Assembly (NCBI GenBank): GCA_036346275.1
Contig: CM070711.1
Span: forward strand, 64,457,078-64,521,077
Direction: 5' to 3'
Length of the DNA: 64,000 nt
Source: Otatea glauca
Lineage: Eukaryota > Streptophyta > Magnoliopsida > Poales > Poaceae
In this document: positions 53,948 to 64,000 of the stretch, in pieces
Layout of the letters: each line of letters opens with the position of its first letter
How positions within the stretch are numbered: the first letter of the stretch is position 1
The notes under the pieces: generated by a model
The model's input: the letters and a program-made list of their open reading frames with translations, nothing else
Database searches by the model: none
What the model was told of the DNA's origin: nothing
Translations under genes and position numbers: made by a program

Positions 53948-56568
53948 TTATACAATGTCTTCTTGACGTAAAGCCATTACAAAAATACATCCGTACAACA
54001 AGTCAATCACGCCACGCTTCCTAATCGGCCCGTGGGGTAGGTGAGTGGCGACGGCGACGGACATCCCTCCTAGGCCGACCTGCGCGCGCAGCGTAGAGTA
54101 GTCGCGGCGGCGAGGCCAAGTCTGTGGCGGCGCACCCGAGAGCGAGAGGGTCGAGGTAGTCGGTCGAAAGGTACTCCTCCGTGTCGAACTCGTCGTCGAA
54201 GGCTCGTCGAAACCACCACAGGGTCCTGGCTGGGCGCGGGGCGACGAGGAGCCTCCGCAGCCATCGCCCCACCTGGCTGCTGCGTGGGAGCGTAGCGAGG
54301 AACCGGCGGGTAGGGCGAGACGCGAAGGAGCCTCCCAGCCCATCGCCCCCACTGCTGCTGCGTGGGAGCGTGCGAGAACCGACGGGTAGGGCGAGACGCG
54401 AAGGAGCCTCGTCACCACCGTCCCCCTGCACTGCGTGGGGCGTGACGGGCACCGGGGTAGGGCGAGGTGTCTTTGGGCGAAGTGGCGTGGTGTCTTTGCG
54501 TCCGCCGACGTCTCGCGCCCTCGGCGGTGGCTGCGAGCCAACCGCCTCATCAGAAGCGAGGACCCGACCCAAATCGTCTCGGACTCGGCGGTGGTCACCA
54601 GTATGCCCCCTCTAGGCGCGTCAACATGGACACGACCTCCACCTCAATCTCCGCCAAGAGCCGAGTCCGCATGTAACGTCGATTGGTATTACGTAAGTTA
54701 GATGAAAAGACGTGCCCATGTAGGTTCGATTGCGACACTTACCGAGGCGTTGTCCCTCCGGGACATCTGTGAAGGGTGCGTGTCCGCTACCGATGCATGC
54801 CGCGGCGACGACGGTCTTGGTGTGTACCACACCACGAGGCGAGTCTTGGGGCGAACCACTCCATGTACTTGATCGTACATGTCATGGTCGTCGGCCGGTC
54901 TCGGTGACCCTCTCGCCGAGTCGCGGCGTCCCACTGCAGGCCTATGGCTGCATACGGTCGCGAATCGAGAGCCCACCGCAGCACCCATCCGGTCATCTGC
55001 AATGCAAAAACAAGTAAGTACACACCACATTAATTTCGCAAAGATGCGGAGTAGTAGGATCAGGGCAAGTACCTGTGAGCGCCACGTGCGACAACATGAC
55101 GAGACGGCAAAGGAAAGGATCGAACAGCCGAGCCGCCGCGAAGACTCGGTCTTGGAGTACTCCTCGACACAAAGGTCAAAGACGAGCACCTTACGGGTGA
55201 GCCAAAGGCCTCATCTCGCGTGCAAAGCACGGAGACCCGTGAGGTGCTCGGCGTGGACGTCGTCTGCGCGGTGTATGGCGCCCACCGCACGCCCTCGCTC
55301 GTGGAGGCGGTCGAACTCCCGAACGAACTCCTGATAGGACCTCCTCACCTGTCGGTGCGCGAACCTCCGCTGCGAGGAAATAAGAAATGGCGAAGGTTAT
55401 TCAAGTGCGTTAGTGGGGAAAAAGATACGAGGGAGCATACCTGTCGTCGGACCCAGTAGTGGCCCATGGTGGGCCAGTCCACCGGGTCGTCTCCGTAAAG
55501 CTCCTCGGGGTACGGTGTCGTGTCAACAACAGGCCTGCCGACGGAGAAGCGCTCCCAAGACCACAACTGGAGGAGTAGGACGCAACCTGACATCGTCGCG
55601 TCGTGCTCCGCCCGAGAGACGGCGTCGCACAGACCTCTGTACGTCGCCGCAAGCACAGCTGAGGCCCACGACCACTGCATCACCTGTTTACAAGGGGGGA
55701 GTTAGACGTGCTCCGCTGAGACGAGATTGGAACTGAGTGTGTTACCTCATCCACCGGGGTGTCGGCGATGTGCTGGGCGTACTCGATCAGGTGACGGTCC
55801 ACCGTGTTCCCGTGGGAGGACGGGAACATCACCCAACCGAACAACAACAGGAGGTATGCCTCAAGTGGCGGGCCACGTCCGCCTCCTCCGCGTCGGGGTG
55901 GAGAAGCCGAGCTCGCGGCTGTTCGCAACAAACATTATCGGCAACTTGGCGCTTCTATTTTAATTCTCAAAGAAAGAGGTACTCACCAGTGAATCGAAGC
56001 GACCACGCCGTCGGTCCGTGGCGCTCGCCTCCCCTAAGGGGTGGTAGGGTCGCCGGGTGCCGCCGCACCTCGGCGAAACGCGCGGACAACTCGGCGTACA
56101 CGTGACGGAGGCGTCGGCGCGGCGATCGCTGGACCCGCATGGGGAGGCCTAAGAGGTACGACACGTCCCGCAGCGTCGAGCCATCTCTCCGCACGGAAGG
56201 TGGAACGTGTCGCCTCCGGTCTCCACCGGTCCACGAGCGCGCCGCCAGGGACCGGTCGTACCAAACAGCGGGACCTCCTTGCTCGCTAACGGGCAATCAC
56301 CGCTCCACCATCCTACAAAGAGGAAGTAAGCCACCGCCGCAACTTGCATGTAGTGCAATGCGTCGTTAGAATTGCATTCACGTAAGTATATGTACGTAAA
56401 AGAGTGCAAGCGTTGGCGCTTACCGTGGAACCCGGTGTGGGTCGATGCGGCGCGACTCGTTGGGCACCCGAGGTCGAGTGTCCCTAGCTCTCGGTTCTCC
56501 TCTGCGGAGTACCTAGACCGGTGGTCGCATCGACGGTCACGTCCAAGCTCAGGGCAAGGTCGCGCCAT
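53948..56568 (-). pseudogene. Plant mobile domain (PMD/MAIN-like) gene of the MULE
   Basis: The minus-strand gene starts at ATG 56568 with LGTLDLGCPTSR (exon to 56423, donor GTAAG). Exon 2 (56312-55988) holds RWRPE, FHLPCGEM and TLRDVSYLLGLPM in three different frames with one stop (about 56298). Exon 3 (to about 55746) reads AYLLLLFGWVMFPSSHGNTV. Exon 4 (about 55685-55441) is fully open: QWSWASAVLAATYRGLCDAV, GCVLLLQLWSWERFSVGRP. Exon 5 (to about 55069) and exon 6 (about 55003-54745) follow with KVLVFDLCVEEYSKTESSRR and DRMGAAVGSRFATV. A long last exon carries a Pro/Arg-rich tail with an internal minisatellite. The PMD is shared by MAIN/MAIL1 silencing proteins and by many transposons. This copy is broken in exon 2. 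Confidence 0.8.
54240..54480. repeat. Coding minisatellite in the PMD gene tail
   Basis: The blocks GGCGAGACGCGAAGGAGCCT and GAACCG(G/A)CGGGTAGG recur at about 54310, 54385 and further right, giving about three units of 75-80 bases. They encode Arg/Pro/Ser-rich repeats on the minus strand. Confidence 0.7.
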
Positions 56569-56915
56569 CGTGGCTCGTTAGAAAGCAAATACAACAAATT
56601 TGTCAAGAATTACATGTGCACACAAAATGAAATGCGAAATAACTAATTGTACCATACTCATCAAACAATACAACCGGAAGTGCAGAGCCAAAACAAACTC
56701 ATATTACAAACATACGAAAGACAACGACATGTTCGACGAGGCACACAACGCCGAGAATTACATTATCCTCATAGCTACTAATCGAACATCGGAGAATTAC
56801 ATGATGCGAACAACAACTTACTAGTACATTGAAAATTACATCGAACATTACAACGCACATTACAACTTACCGGTCCATTGAAAAATACAAGATGGGAACA
56901 ACATGGAAAGTTACA
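56569..56915. other. Spacer between the transposase and PMD genes of the MULE
   Basis: AT-rich with repeated AATTACAT and ACATTACAAC words. It probably holds the PMD promoter and the transposase 3' end. No distinct motif is defended. Confidence 0.35.
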
Positions 56916-59500
56916 TTATCCGCGGTTGCGACGCCCTCGACTTCGCCATATCGTTCGAATGCGCTTTGTCCTTCGACGCCCGACCTTCATCTTCAACATT
57001 CGGATGTCCGGTACCCATCGATGGTCCGGAGAGGGGCTGTTGTGAACGATCCATCCACTCGCACCGCACACCTCATGATGCCACGTGTTGAGAACGCCCG
57101 CTTGTAGTAGTACGGGAGATGAACGGACGACGTGATTGATGCGCCTCGGCGGTCGCGGCAATGACGCAGCGAGCACCGCAAGTGTAGCGTGCGTGGTTTC
57201 GCGCAGAGCACTCGCAATCACCGCCGGAGTATGCACGATGGGAAGTCCTCTCCGGTGGCACCTGCGACCTCGGCCACCGCAGCGGCACGTGGTATCTCCG
57301 CTCCACGCCACTCTCGGTGTAACCCGATGTGTCCGCGCTTTCTTGTTTTCTTGGACATGTAGGTAGACACAACAGCTTGAGTACGATCGATTGTCCAACA
57401 TACATGCCGTGGAGGTCTTGTATCGCTCAATGAAATATCTCTGTGTCCCTAATAAGACACCTCAACTATACCCACCGGTGGAAGGCATCGATGCCTTTCA
57501 TTACCTTGTAAATCTCCGCCAGTTCGTTGTCATGATCCCATAACGCGAGCCGCCTCGTTGTGCGTAGGGACCATTTATCCAAAGGCTCATGTCGATCCAA
57601 TCGGTGAAACTCTTTATGCTTTACCGCCTACGCCGGATGTTTGGGGGTCCGCTCGGCAGCCGCATATAAGGTGTGGGGTCCTCTCCTTGCTCATGGTACA
57701 CCATCGGGTTCCTTGATGAACTAGCGGTACCTCCGGGATCCATTGATTGCTTCTTCGTTAGTTCGCCCAACGCCTTCCAAAGCGCGTCGAACTTCCTCCG
57801 TTGGTTCTGCTTTGCACAGCGCTTGAACATGTTCATAAGTTCCTTGTTCTGAATCGACGTAAAAATTGGCACCCATGTGCCTCATGCACCACCGCTCTCG
57901 ATTCGCCACTTTGTCGCTCCCCACGACGGCGGACCCTTGTTGCATATCCACGATCGCTCTTAGCGACCGCATGTCGGTCATGGATGACACAAACATCGTG
58001 CCCGCCGAGAACAATCGCCACTTCACTCTTTCAAGGAACCGCATCAGCCTCCGTGTTTTCCTCCACGAATGCCAACGCAACCGTAGAACACGGTTGTTGG
58101 CATCCACCGCGATCGCAGCTTAGAATCGCCCTTGTACTTCCCGTGAGGAATGTGCCGCCCATGCAAAGGACCGGCGATGCGTTTTGGAACGCATTTATGC
58201 ATGCGCCAGGCGAAGAATGCACGCCGCAATACCCACTTCCCGCACGCACCACCCGCAGGAACTCCGCAAGGTCGATGGATGTACCGGGGTTCCTTTGTGC
58301 GATTGCCCCGAGCAAGTGGGGAATATTCTCGTAAGAAGCCTCGTGACGCCCCAACCGTATTTCCGTAGCTGCCCTTTTGCTCTCCATGCCTTTGCGTAGC
58401 TAATCTTGTATCGAAACCTCTCCTCCACGGCCGTGATAATAGATCGAGGTCGCAGATGGGGATTGTCCACGATCCGACCATAAAACACATTTGCCACCCA
58501 AGTGGACGACGATTGCGGTGTCCTCGCTCCGCTTCTTCCAGCTTCGCAGCTATGCTCCATCACTATGGAGCATTTCCGAGTCCGCCCACTTCCCCGGTAT
58601 GCATGCACCGCCATGGGCACGAATCAACTACGCACTTCACGTCGTAGTCCTTCTTGCCGGACTTCACAACCCCGAATTGCCACGAGAGACATTGCCCAAG
58701 ATTTCACCGCATCCATCACAGCCTCCTTGTCTTTATATATGGCCCCTCGTCACCTCGTTCTCACGATACTCCCATGCATCAATGTTCCCTTCATTCATCG
58801 TTAGGTCTTCGAAATTGTAATTGGTCCACGCACGTGGATAGGCACCTCGGGCGTTGTCCTCCTCGTCAGTGCTCACCATCGTGGACTTCCTCATCCGCAC
58901 GGTCCTCCTCTTCCATCAGTCAACAATGTCCTCCACCTCCTCTCCTCGTCGGCCACCCTCGCGCCTCCACCGCTGTCTCCTCTCCGCCGGTCCCTTCGCC
59001 ACCGCTAGCCTCGTGCTCCTCGCCTCCGGTTCTCGCCGCCTTCCTCTTCGCATCCTTCTACATTTGATGTCCCTCCGCCGTAATGTCCACCCCGACATCA
59101 CGAACTTGCGACACCGATGGAGCTACCGGGTAGCATCAGTACCAACAACATGAGCGCCAACCCCGCTCTACGGCAAACCAACATAACTCCTCCATGTTGA
59201 CGCCGAGTTAATAGGAATCAACTCTCCGTAAAAACGGTCTTGCGCCGCTCACTCTGCTCGCCACGACCAACCGAACAGCCGGGCATCCAAATCAACATCC
59301 GAGACATCCACTCCAACAAACCTCAGATGTCCTATCGCTTCGATCGCATATGCCTCGCATCGACTCTTGAAAATGATGATAGATCCACCCCATCCGCCTC
59401 GTGCTATCTCCCCATCTCCATAAAATATTTGGAAATACAATTTCTCCGACATGCCGCAACGTCCGACGTAAAAATATTACTCTAAAATACAATCTACAAA
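56916..59500 (-). pseudogene. MULE transposase, decayed but nearly full length
   Basis: Minus-strand pieces in changing frames follow the order of a grass MULE transposase. First comes an N-terminal segment (59452-59249, RFVGVDVSDVDLDARLFG). The MuDR DNA-binding part contains MDAVKSWAMSL (about 58710). Then come RYKISYAKAWRAKGQL and, in another frame, LLGAIAQRNPGTSIDLAEF. The catalytic region has PVLCMGGTFLTG, VDANNRVL and DVCVIHDRHA (second Asp). RERWCMRHMGANFY and FKRCAKQNQRRKFDALWKAL follow. NELAEIYKVMKG and a SWIM-like CRCGG...LPIVH stretch lead to the C-terminus KVGRRRTKRIRTIW, stop near 56916. Many frameshifts make it inactive. Confidence 0.82.
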
Positions 59501-59580
59501 ACGTACATTGATCGTCTCGCAAAATACGACTATGAATAAGTGATTCGACTAGCCTACTATACTACCTAATATTAAATTTC

Positions 59581-59750
59581 TACTACATTACATTTGTATA
59601 TATTGCCTAATACATTACTTACATAATAAAATTAGTAATACACGACCCCACTAAATTAAATTCATACCACATTACATTTGTATATATATTGCCTAATACA
59701 TTATTTGCATAACAAAATTACTAATACACAACCCTACTAAATTAAATTCA
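59581..59750. repeat. Tandem duplication of about 85 bp
   Basis: Two copies of TAC(T/C)ACATTACATTTGTATA through CACTAAATTAAATTCA lie head to tail. The rest of 59500-60180 is AT-rich and non-coding, ending in a CT-rich run (60060-60125). Confidence 0.75.
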
Positions 59751-60274
59751 AATATTGTCTAATATTTCTCTCAGATAAATTTTTACATACCAATACTACA
59801 TTAAATTTGCACATACCGACAATACTAAATTAAATTTGTAAATACTACATACTACATTAAATTTCGAATATTAATCGCTATATTAAATTTCTAAACAATA
59901 CATAATCCTAAAATTTCTAAATACTACAACAAATTCCTAAATATTAAATGATACATTAAATTTTAAATATCGCATAACCTAACAAAAATTCCTACATTTA
60001 CCTCTACAAAAATTGCTAAACTAACTCTACAATAAAATTCAAAAATTTACCTAAATTTCTCATTCTTTCTTCTCCTTCTCTTCTTCTTCTCTTCCTCTTC
60101 TCCCTCTCTTCTCCTCTCTTTTCCTCTGCACGGCGCTCGGCTCCCCTTCTTTTCTCTCACACGACCGAGCGGTGCGGTATATATGGCCTCATCGCCTGTA
60201 GGGCGATCGCCTCACTGAGGCGATAGTGGCCTCACACGCGCCGCTAATCTGGCTACTAACGGGAGGCGGAGCTA

Positions 60275-60312
60275 TCGCCCGTGTATGGGGCGATCGCCCC
60301 ATACACGGGCGA
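60275..60312. repeat. Perfect 38-bp palindrome inside the right MULE end
   Basis: TCGCCCGTGTATGGGGCGA is followed directly by its exact reverse complement, centred between 60293 and 60294, with no loop. The left end has a mutated version (about 52210-52248). GCGATCGC is its core. Confidence 0.95.
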
Positions 60313-60397
60313 CGGGGGGGCATTTCTGTAAATTTTTTTTTCGGACGCATAGTTTTGAAAAAAAGAATAAAAAAAAATATTAAACAAAAAAAAATTC
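60285..60397. repeat. Right terminal inverted repeat of the MULE
   Basis: Reverse complement of 52133-52245. It is followed by the target duplication TTTGGATCGA and the last bases of the split MITE. Confidence 0.82.
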
Positions 60398-60419
60398 TTT
60401 GGATCGAGGTAGTATGTTC

Positions 60420-61478
60420 CAATCAGCACGTATACCCGGCCCAACCAAAGAATAGGAAACTGGATGACAAGCTGTGGGCCACCAGGCCTAATGAGGCAAA
60501 TCAAGGCCCAACCATCTTCCGTCGCCTCCTCTCTCTCCTCTTAAAAAAAATCCGACTCTTCCTCGCTCGGCGTGACGGCGTCGGTGTCCGCGCGGCGCGG
60601 GTAGCCGCGGCCGCATGGCGATCGCGGGGGCCGATGCCGCCGCAGGTGGAAGCCCTGCCGCACTCGCCCGCAAAGCCTTCTTTGCCCCTGGCCTGGAGCC
60701 CTGGACAACTACTTCGCCTGCTTCCCCTATGCGGCGGCTCCCCACCTCATCTCCACGTCCGCGCCGACGTGATTGGTAATTAATTGTTTTGACTTGTGAG
60801 TATTTGGTTCGCTGGTTGTTTTGCTCTCTCCTACGACCTAGTAATACAGGTTATTCTTTGATTTCATCTGGTTGTCGTGTGTTCCCGTTCTAGCATGAGT
60901 CTGAATCCCACGGATAGCAGGATAGGAGCATATATGCTCAAATATTTGGGTATAGTATAGCTGGACCATGGCAAGATCTGACATGGTATCTATCTACATG
61001 TTTATCCAGCTTTCTCGTAGAAAATGGAATTTTCCACTTTAATGGACGGAATGCATGTCCGCTAAACATACTTTGAGCCCCCGTGTCGAAACTCAGTGCT
61101 CGGGATCATTCTTTGATGAGAAGCTGTCGATTCCTCGCCAGAGATGGAAATGCCAGTTTCTTTCTATTTTGAGCCTACTAGTAGCTAGAGGGAGCTGCTG
61201 AATTTTCACTAGATGGATCATAGGATTTTGGAGGAAAATACTGGCTGTTTACATGTGCAGAAGTAGATAGACCTTAGGATGCTACTACTTGCCACGCGAT
61301 ATCTGTGGCTACTTATTTACTTGTGTTGCTTGCTGTCTGCTCGTCTATTAGCCCTTTGCGTTGCAGTAGAGCGTTGGCATCGCCTTGTTAAGGACTTGAT
61401 ATCATTTGGGCATACATACCACCGCTGCCCCTTTCCAATCACCAGTTGGTTAGGCTGTTTTGTTGGCGCCATCCTTCA
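60420..61478. other. Unassigned stretch with a GC-rich block
   Basis: 60590-60780 is GC-rich, with an ATG at 60614 opening MAIAGADAAAGGSPAALARK. It could be a first exon but has no recognised domain. The rest is unremarkable. Confidence 0.3.
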
Positions 61479-61700
61479 GATGTTGATGCATCCACCCGCA
61501 ATGGGTTGCCAGAGCCTGCTGGAGAGTAGGAGCATTCCACTAATAATTGCAGTGCGGCCACCATTTGCTGGAAACATCAATTTCTCATTGTTCCACATCC
61601 AAAAGTGATACCGGGCTACCCTCCAAAAGGGATGCTGACTGCTGAGCATCCGTTATTTTCTGATACAATGGTTCAAAATTGTGGCAGTACACGCTGTACA
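61479..61700 (+). pseudogene. Unidentified gene fragment with one stop
   Basis: After a CCTTCAG acceptor-like site the frame reads DVDASTRNGLPEPAGE, a stop (61527-61529), then WKHQFLIVPHPKVIPGYPPK and GMLTAEHPLFSDTMVQNCG. The composition is that of a true protein. I do not recognise it. It may belong to the same gene as the GC-rich block at 60590-60780. Confidence 0.35.
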
Positions 61701-62211
61701 ATATTTGAAAGCAATGTAGAGGGCTTATTTCCCATAGTTACCCCAAACACGGTTCGTTCGAGTCGCGGTACGGGATTTGGGTTCGCGGTTCACCACCTTT
61801 TCTTTCAATTCCCACTGCAAACACGAACCCCGTACCCTAAACTGATTCGGGTTCGACGAATCCAATAAAAGCAGCGGGAAATGATCTGATTTATACCTGT
61901 TGTCTCGGTTCTTCTCCTTGAAATAAAAGCAGCGGGACATTCTGATGTTGCTTGTTAGTAAGAAAAACAGACAAACACCACATCCAACACGCAACTTCCG
62001 ACAGCCTAAGAATTGGTCTTAGATTCAGGACTCTAGTAACTAGCAAAAAGTTATTGATCTAAACAGAAGGTAAGAAAGTGATATGTTAAAAAATTTAATA
62101 AAGAAAAACTTGACACTTGGCCTCTTAGACCACTACTTGATCTCTCCCTTGTTTTTTTGTTTCATTGCACCATCTTCTGAGGAGGTTCACAATTGATATG
62201 TTTGTTCCTAC
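61701..62211. other. Unassigned stretch
   Basis: Contains GGTTCG/CGAACC words near 61750-61860 and a 16-base direct repeat AATAAAAGCAGCGGGA (about 61864 and 61922). No gene is supported. Confidence 0.35.
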
Positions 62212-62722
62212 AGTCAGGTGATATTGTCAGTAGATCTGCAACATTTGCATTCAAGAAATACTGGCAGCTGCCGGACATTGAGAAGAATCTGGAGAGGCTA
62301 AATCAAATGCTACTAAGAGCCCATACCATCGTCGGGGAGGCCGAGGGAAGGCGTATTACCAATCAAGGGATGCTCCAGCAGCTGAGTATGTTAATAGAAG
62401 GGATGTACAGAGGCCACTATATGCTTGATACTTTTAAATATTGGGCCCTTCAAGAGGAGATAGGTGATGAAGAGGAGATGAGTCTCTTCTCTGCATTGTC
62501 TAAATTCAATCCAGCCAAGTGTCTTCGTTTCTCCAGTAGCTATACAAAAACAGTGCTGTTTGGTAGTAACAACATCAAAGAGCTACCCTAGAAAATGCCA
62601 TTGCGGACATGAAGGAGTTTGTTAATATTTTTGGGGAATTAACACCCCCAATGCGCTGCCAGCCTTGTTGCGCATATTCGTTTTGGAAAATTGCATATTT
62701 GGTTGCCAGATGGAATGGGAAC
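62212..62722 (+). pseudogene. Truncated NB-ARC paralogue of the 40225 gene
   Basis: From an acceptor-like CCTACAG the frame reads SGDIVSRSATFAFKKYWQL, then NLERLNQMLLRAHTIVGEAE and GMLQQLSMLIEGMYRGHYML. It is clearly homologous to residues about 9-140 of the NB-ARC gene. A deletion of about 16 bases at 62588 causes a shift and a stop (62589-62591). Homology goes on in another frame (DMKEFVNIFGEL) to MEWE at 62722, where an LTR begins. The P-loop and everything after it are missing in the window. The start MDILVSAVA is not present next to it. Confidence 0.88.
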
Positions 62723-64000
62723 TGTGGCGATCCGTATAATTAGTTCAGGGTAACGACAGTAGCACTGCCCTCGCTCCGAGATAATTACATGAATCTCGGC
62801 ATACTAACTAATCAAAACATCGAGCGCGCTTGATATTTTATCAGTTAGTACGCCGTATTCAGAGTGTTGCAACAGAACAATAATTAGAGACTGAATGTAA
62901 ATATATTGCAAACCAAGCCACGCAGGGCTATATGCCCATTACATAGATATATTGATCCTTTTACAACAAAAGGATATAACATAGATACTATTACACCAAA
63001 AGATTGACAAAGCCGATGCACGGCTACTCATCCCTTCTATTCCTCCTAGTAGAACCCAGCCGCCTCGTCAACCCACCCAGAAGCTTGAGCACCGGGGCTA
63101 TTCTCTAGAAAAGGGGGATTTAGCAAGAGTGAGTACAAAAGTACTCAGCAAGCATTATTAGCAAATATAGCAAATGATTTTCTCTTAATCCAACCAAACT
63201 CCAACTAATACTCACCTTCTCTCAACACCCATTTTTACAGAAATTAGGTTTTTGGTTTTCTTTAAGGGTTGTTTATTTTAATTTTCAAAACCAGCCACTA
63301 GCACTCGTATATAAGGCAGACTTAGCTTCCGTAGCCTCCAATCCAGGAGATATGCATGAATTCATGATTTTTAACCCTGCGCAGGTTTGTATCATTTTTA
63401 GCCATAGCGACTCCATCCTGTGAGGCCCCAGAACGTTTATCACCAATCTAGCATTAGATCTCCAACCCTGGTAGTCGACGAGTAGTGGTGTCCTCGACTG
63501 TTCCCCACATACCCTCGGCACTGCGCTTATTCCATGCTACTGCAGCGTAGTGATACTCCCTAGGCTTTACATATAGCGTCTGATCAACTGCAGCTGATAT
63601 TGTGTCCATCACTGGGACTCCCGGCATACCCAACTTCACACTCCTAGTTATCTACATAACCACTAATGTGGAGATCATAATGCCTTCACAGCAACAACCT
63701 TTTCTGACCGATTTCACTCACTATGGTTGATACTGGAATACAACTCATTGCCCGAGTGTAGTTGATTGACCTTAAATTATAGCCTATGTTGATGACCCCG
63801 TCGATTATTCCTCTCTCATCGGTGCCCTCTACCCACCATAATTATTTCTATTATCAAGTCCACAACTCCATTCGTGGACGCCTTAACAACATAACCACCA
63901 TTTCCAACATCACATTACCACATTCACCATTTCACCATTTCCAAAACCATGCCACCATGCATCCTCTCATTCTTTCTCAAAACCACATCACATTTCCATT
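62723..64000. mobile_element. LTR start of a long-LTR element running out of the window
   Basis: TGTGGCGATCCGTATAATTA begins directly after the truncated NB-ARC sequence. A GTGAGTACAAAAGTACTCAG landmark (about 63129) has the same position and form as in the element starting at 15469, so the family is RIRE2/Dasheng-like. The expected target duplication is GGAAC, whose partner would lie beyond the window. No coding region is seen up to 64000. Confidence 0.65.

Larger units (their letters stand above)
52133..60397 (-). mobile_element. Mutator-like element with PMD and zinc-finger genes
   Basis: The left terminus GAATTTTTTTTCTTTAATAT (52133) and the right terminus, its inverse ending AAAAAAAATTC (60397), extend as inverted repeats for about 110 bases through TTTCAAAACTAT(A/G)CGTCCG and GTGTATGGGGCGATCGC. 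A perfect 10-bp direct repeat TTTGGATCGA flanks it (52123-52132, 60398-60407). MULE duplications are usually 9 bp, sometimes 8-11. Inside, all on the minus strand, are a transposase (to 56916), a plant mobile domain gene (56568 to about 53950) and a zinc-finger/coiled-coil gene (53664-53087). All three carry stops or shifts, so this copy is not autonomous now. Confidence 0.85.
51887..60412. mobile_element. Stowaway-like MITE split by the Mutator-like element
   Basis: The left part (51887-52132) starts CTCCCTCGGTTCAAATTTAT after TA (51885-51886). The right remainder (60408-60412) ends GGTAG followed by TA (60413-60414). With the shared TTTGGATCGA counted once, the right end reads TTTGGATCGAGGTAG, the inverted Stowaway terminus with one change. 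The MITE was therefore about 250 bp before the 8.27-kb insertion. Confidence 0.82.

Noticed and set aside
61835..61870. GGTTCGACGAATCC considered as a tRNA T-arm
   Set aside because: No acceptor, D or anticodon stems could be paired around it.

Overview
The window looks like a transposon-rich intergenic region of a grass (Poaceae) nuclear genome. The reasons are GC-rich single-exon genes of grass type set in AT-rich repeats, Stowaway MITEs, RIRE2/Dasheng-like long LTRs, a Sirevirus LTR with its characteristic palindromes, CACTA and Mutator relatives, and no bacterial gene organisation. I cannot name the species from sequence alone.

Only two genes look intact. The first is a minus-strand HAD phosphatase of the PS2/PECP1/PHOSPHO1 type at 11529-12359, with a TATA box and a distal PHR-type P1BS site. 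The second is a plus-strand NB-ARC protein without LRRs at 40225-41733. Each has a broken relative nearby on the same strand. The last third of the phosphatase recurs at 4522-4934 between two inverted Stowaway MITEs. A truncated NB-ARC copy at 62212-62722 is cut exactly where an LTR begins that runs out of the window.

Layout. 1-11 kb holds foldback MITEs, small hAT elements (two with 8-bp target duplications), a ULP1 protease remnant and a hAT transposase remnant. 13.1-28.0 kb is an old Tat-type gypsy element in plus orientation. Its gag is split by a 6.8-kb TG...CA element with target duplication GGTCG, which itself carries a copia-like solo LTR with duplication GTGTT. Downstream of its decayed pol the gypsy element has a minus-strand gene, open over two exons, and four tandem hairpin units before the polypurine tract. 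28-31.6 kb has unassigned fragments and a minus-strand CACTA (DUF4216) remnant. A 4.9-kb Sirevirus-like element (31633-36579, duplication CCTTT) splits the CACTA exon. 36.8-39.8 kb has a copia LTR with primer site, AT-rich satellites and a hAT-like element. About 43-49.7 kb is a long-LTR remnant with an aspartic-protease pseudogene inside. 49.9-51.5 kb is a pseudogene of the plant At4g15545 family.

51.9-60.4 kb holds the most striking object. It is an 8.27-kb Mutator-like element (52133-60397) with about 110-bp inverted termini and a 10-bp target duplication, inserted inside a Stowaway MITE. On its minus strand lie a decayed MULE transposase, a multi-exon plant mobile domain (PMD/MAIN-like) gene and a small zinc-finger/coiled-coil gene. 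Its ends carry repeated GCGATCGC palindromes, including a perfect 38-bp palindrome. The order transposase, PMD, zinc finger within one set of termini suggests a three-gene mobile cassette, now inactive in this copy.
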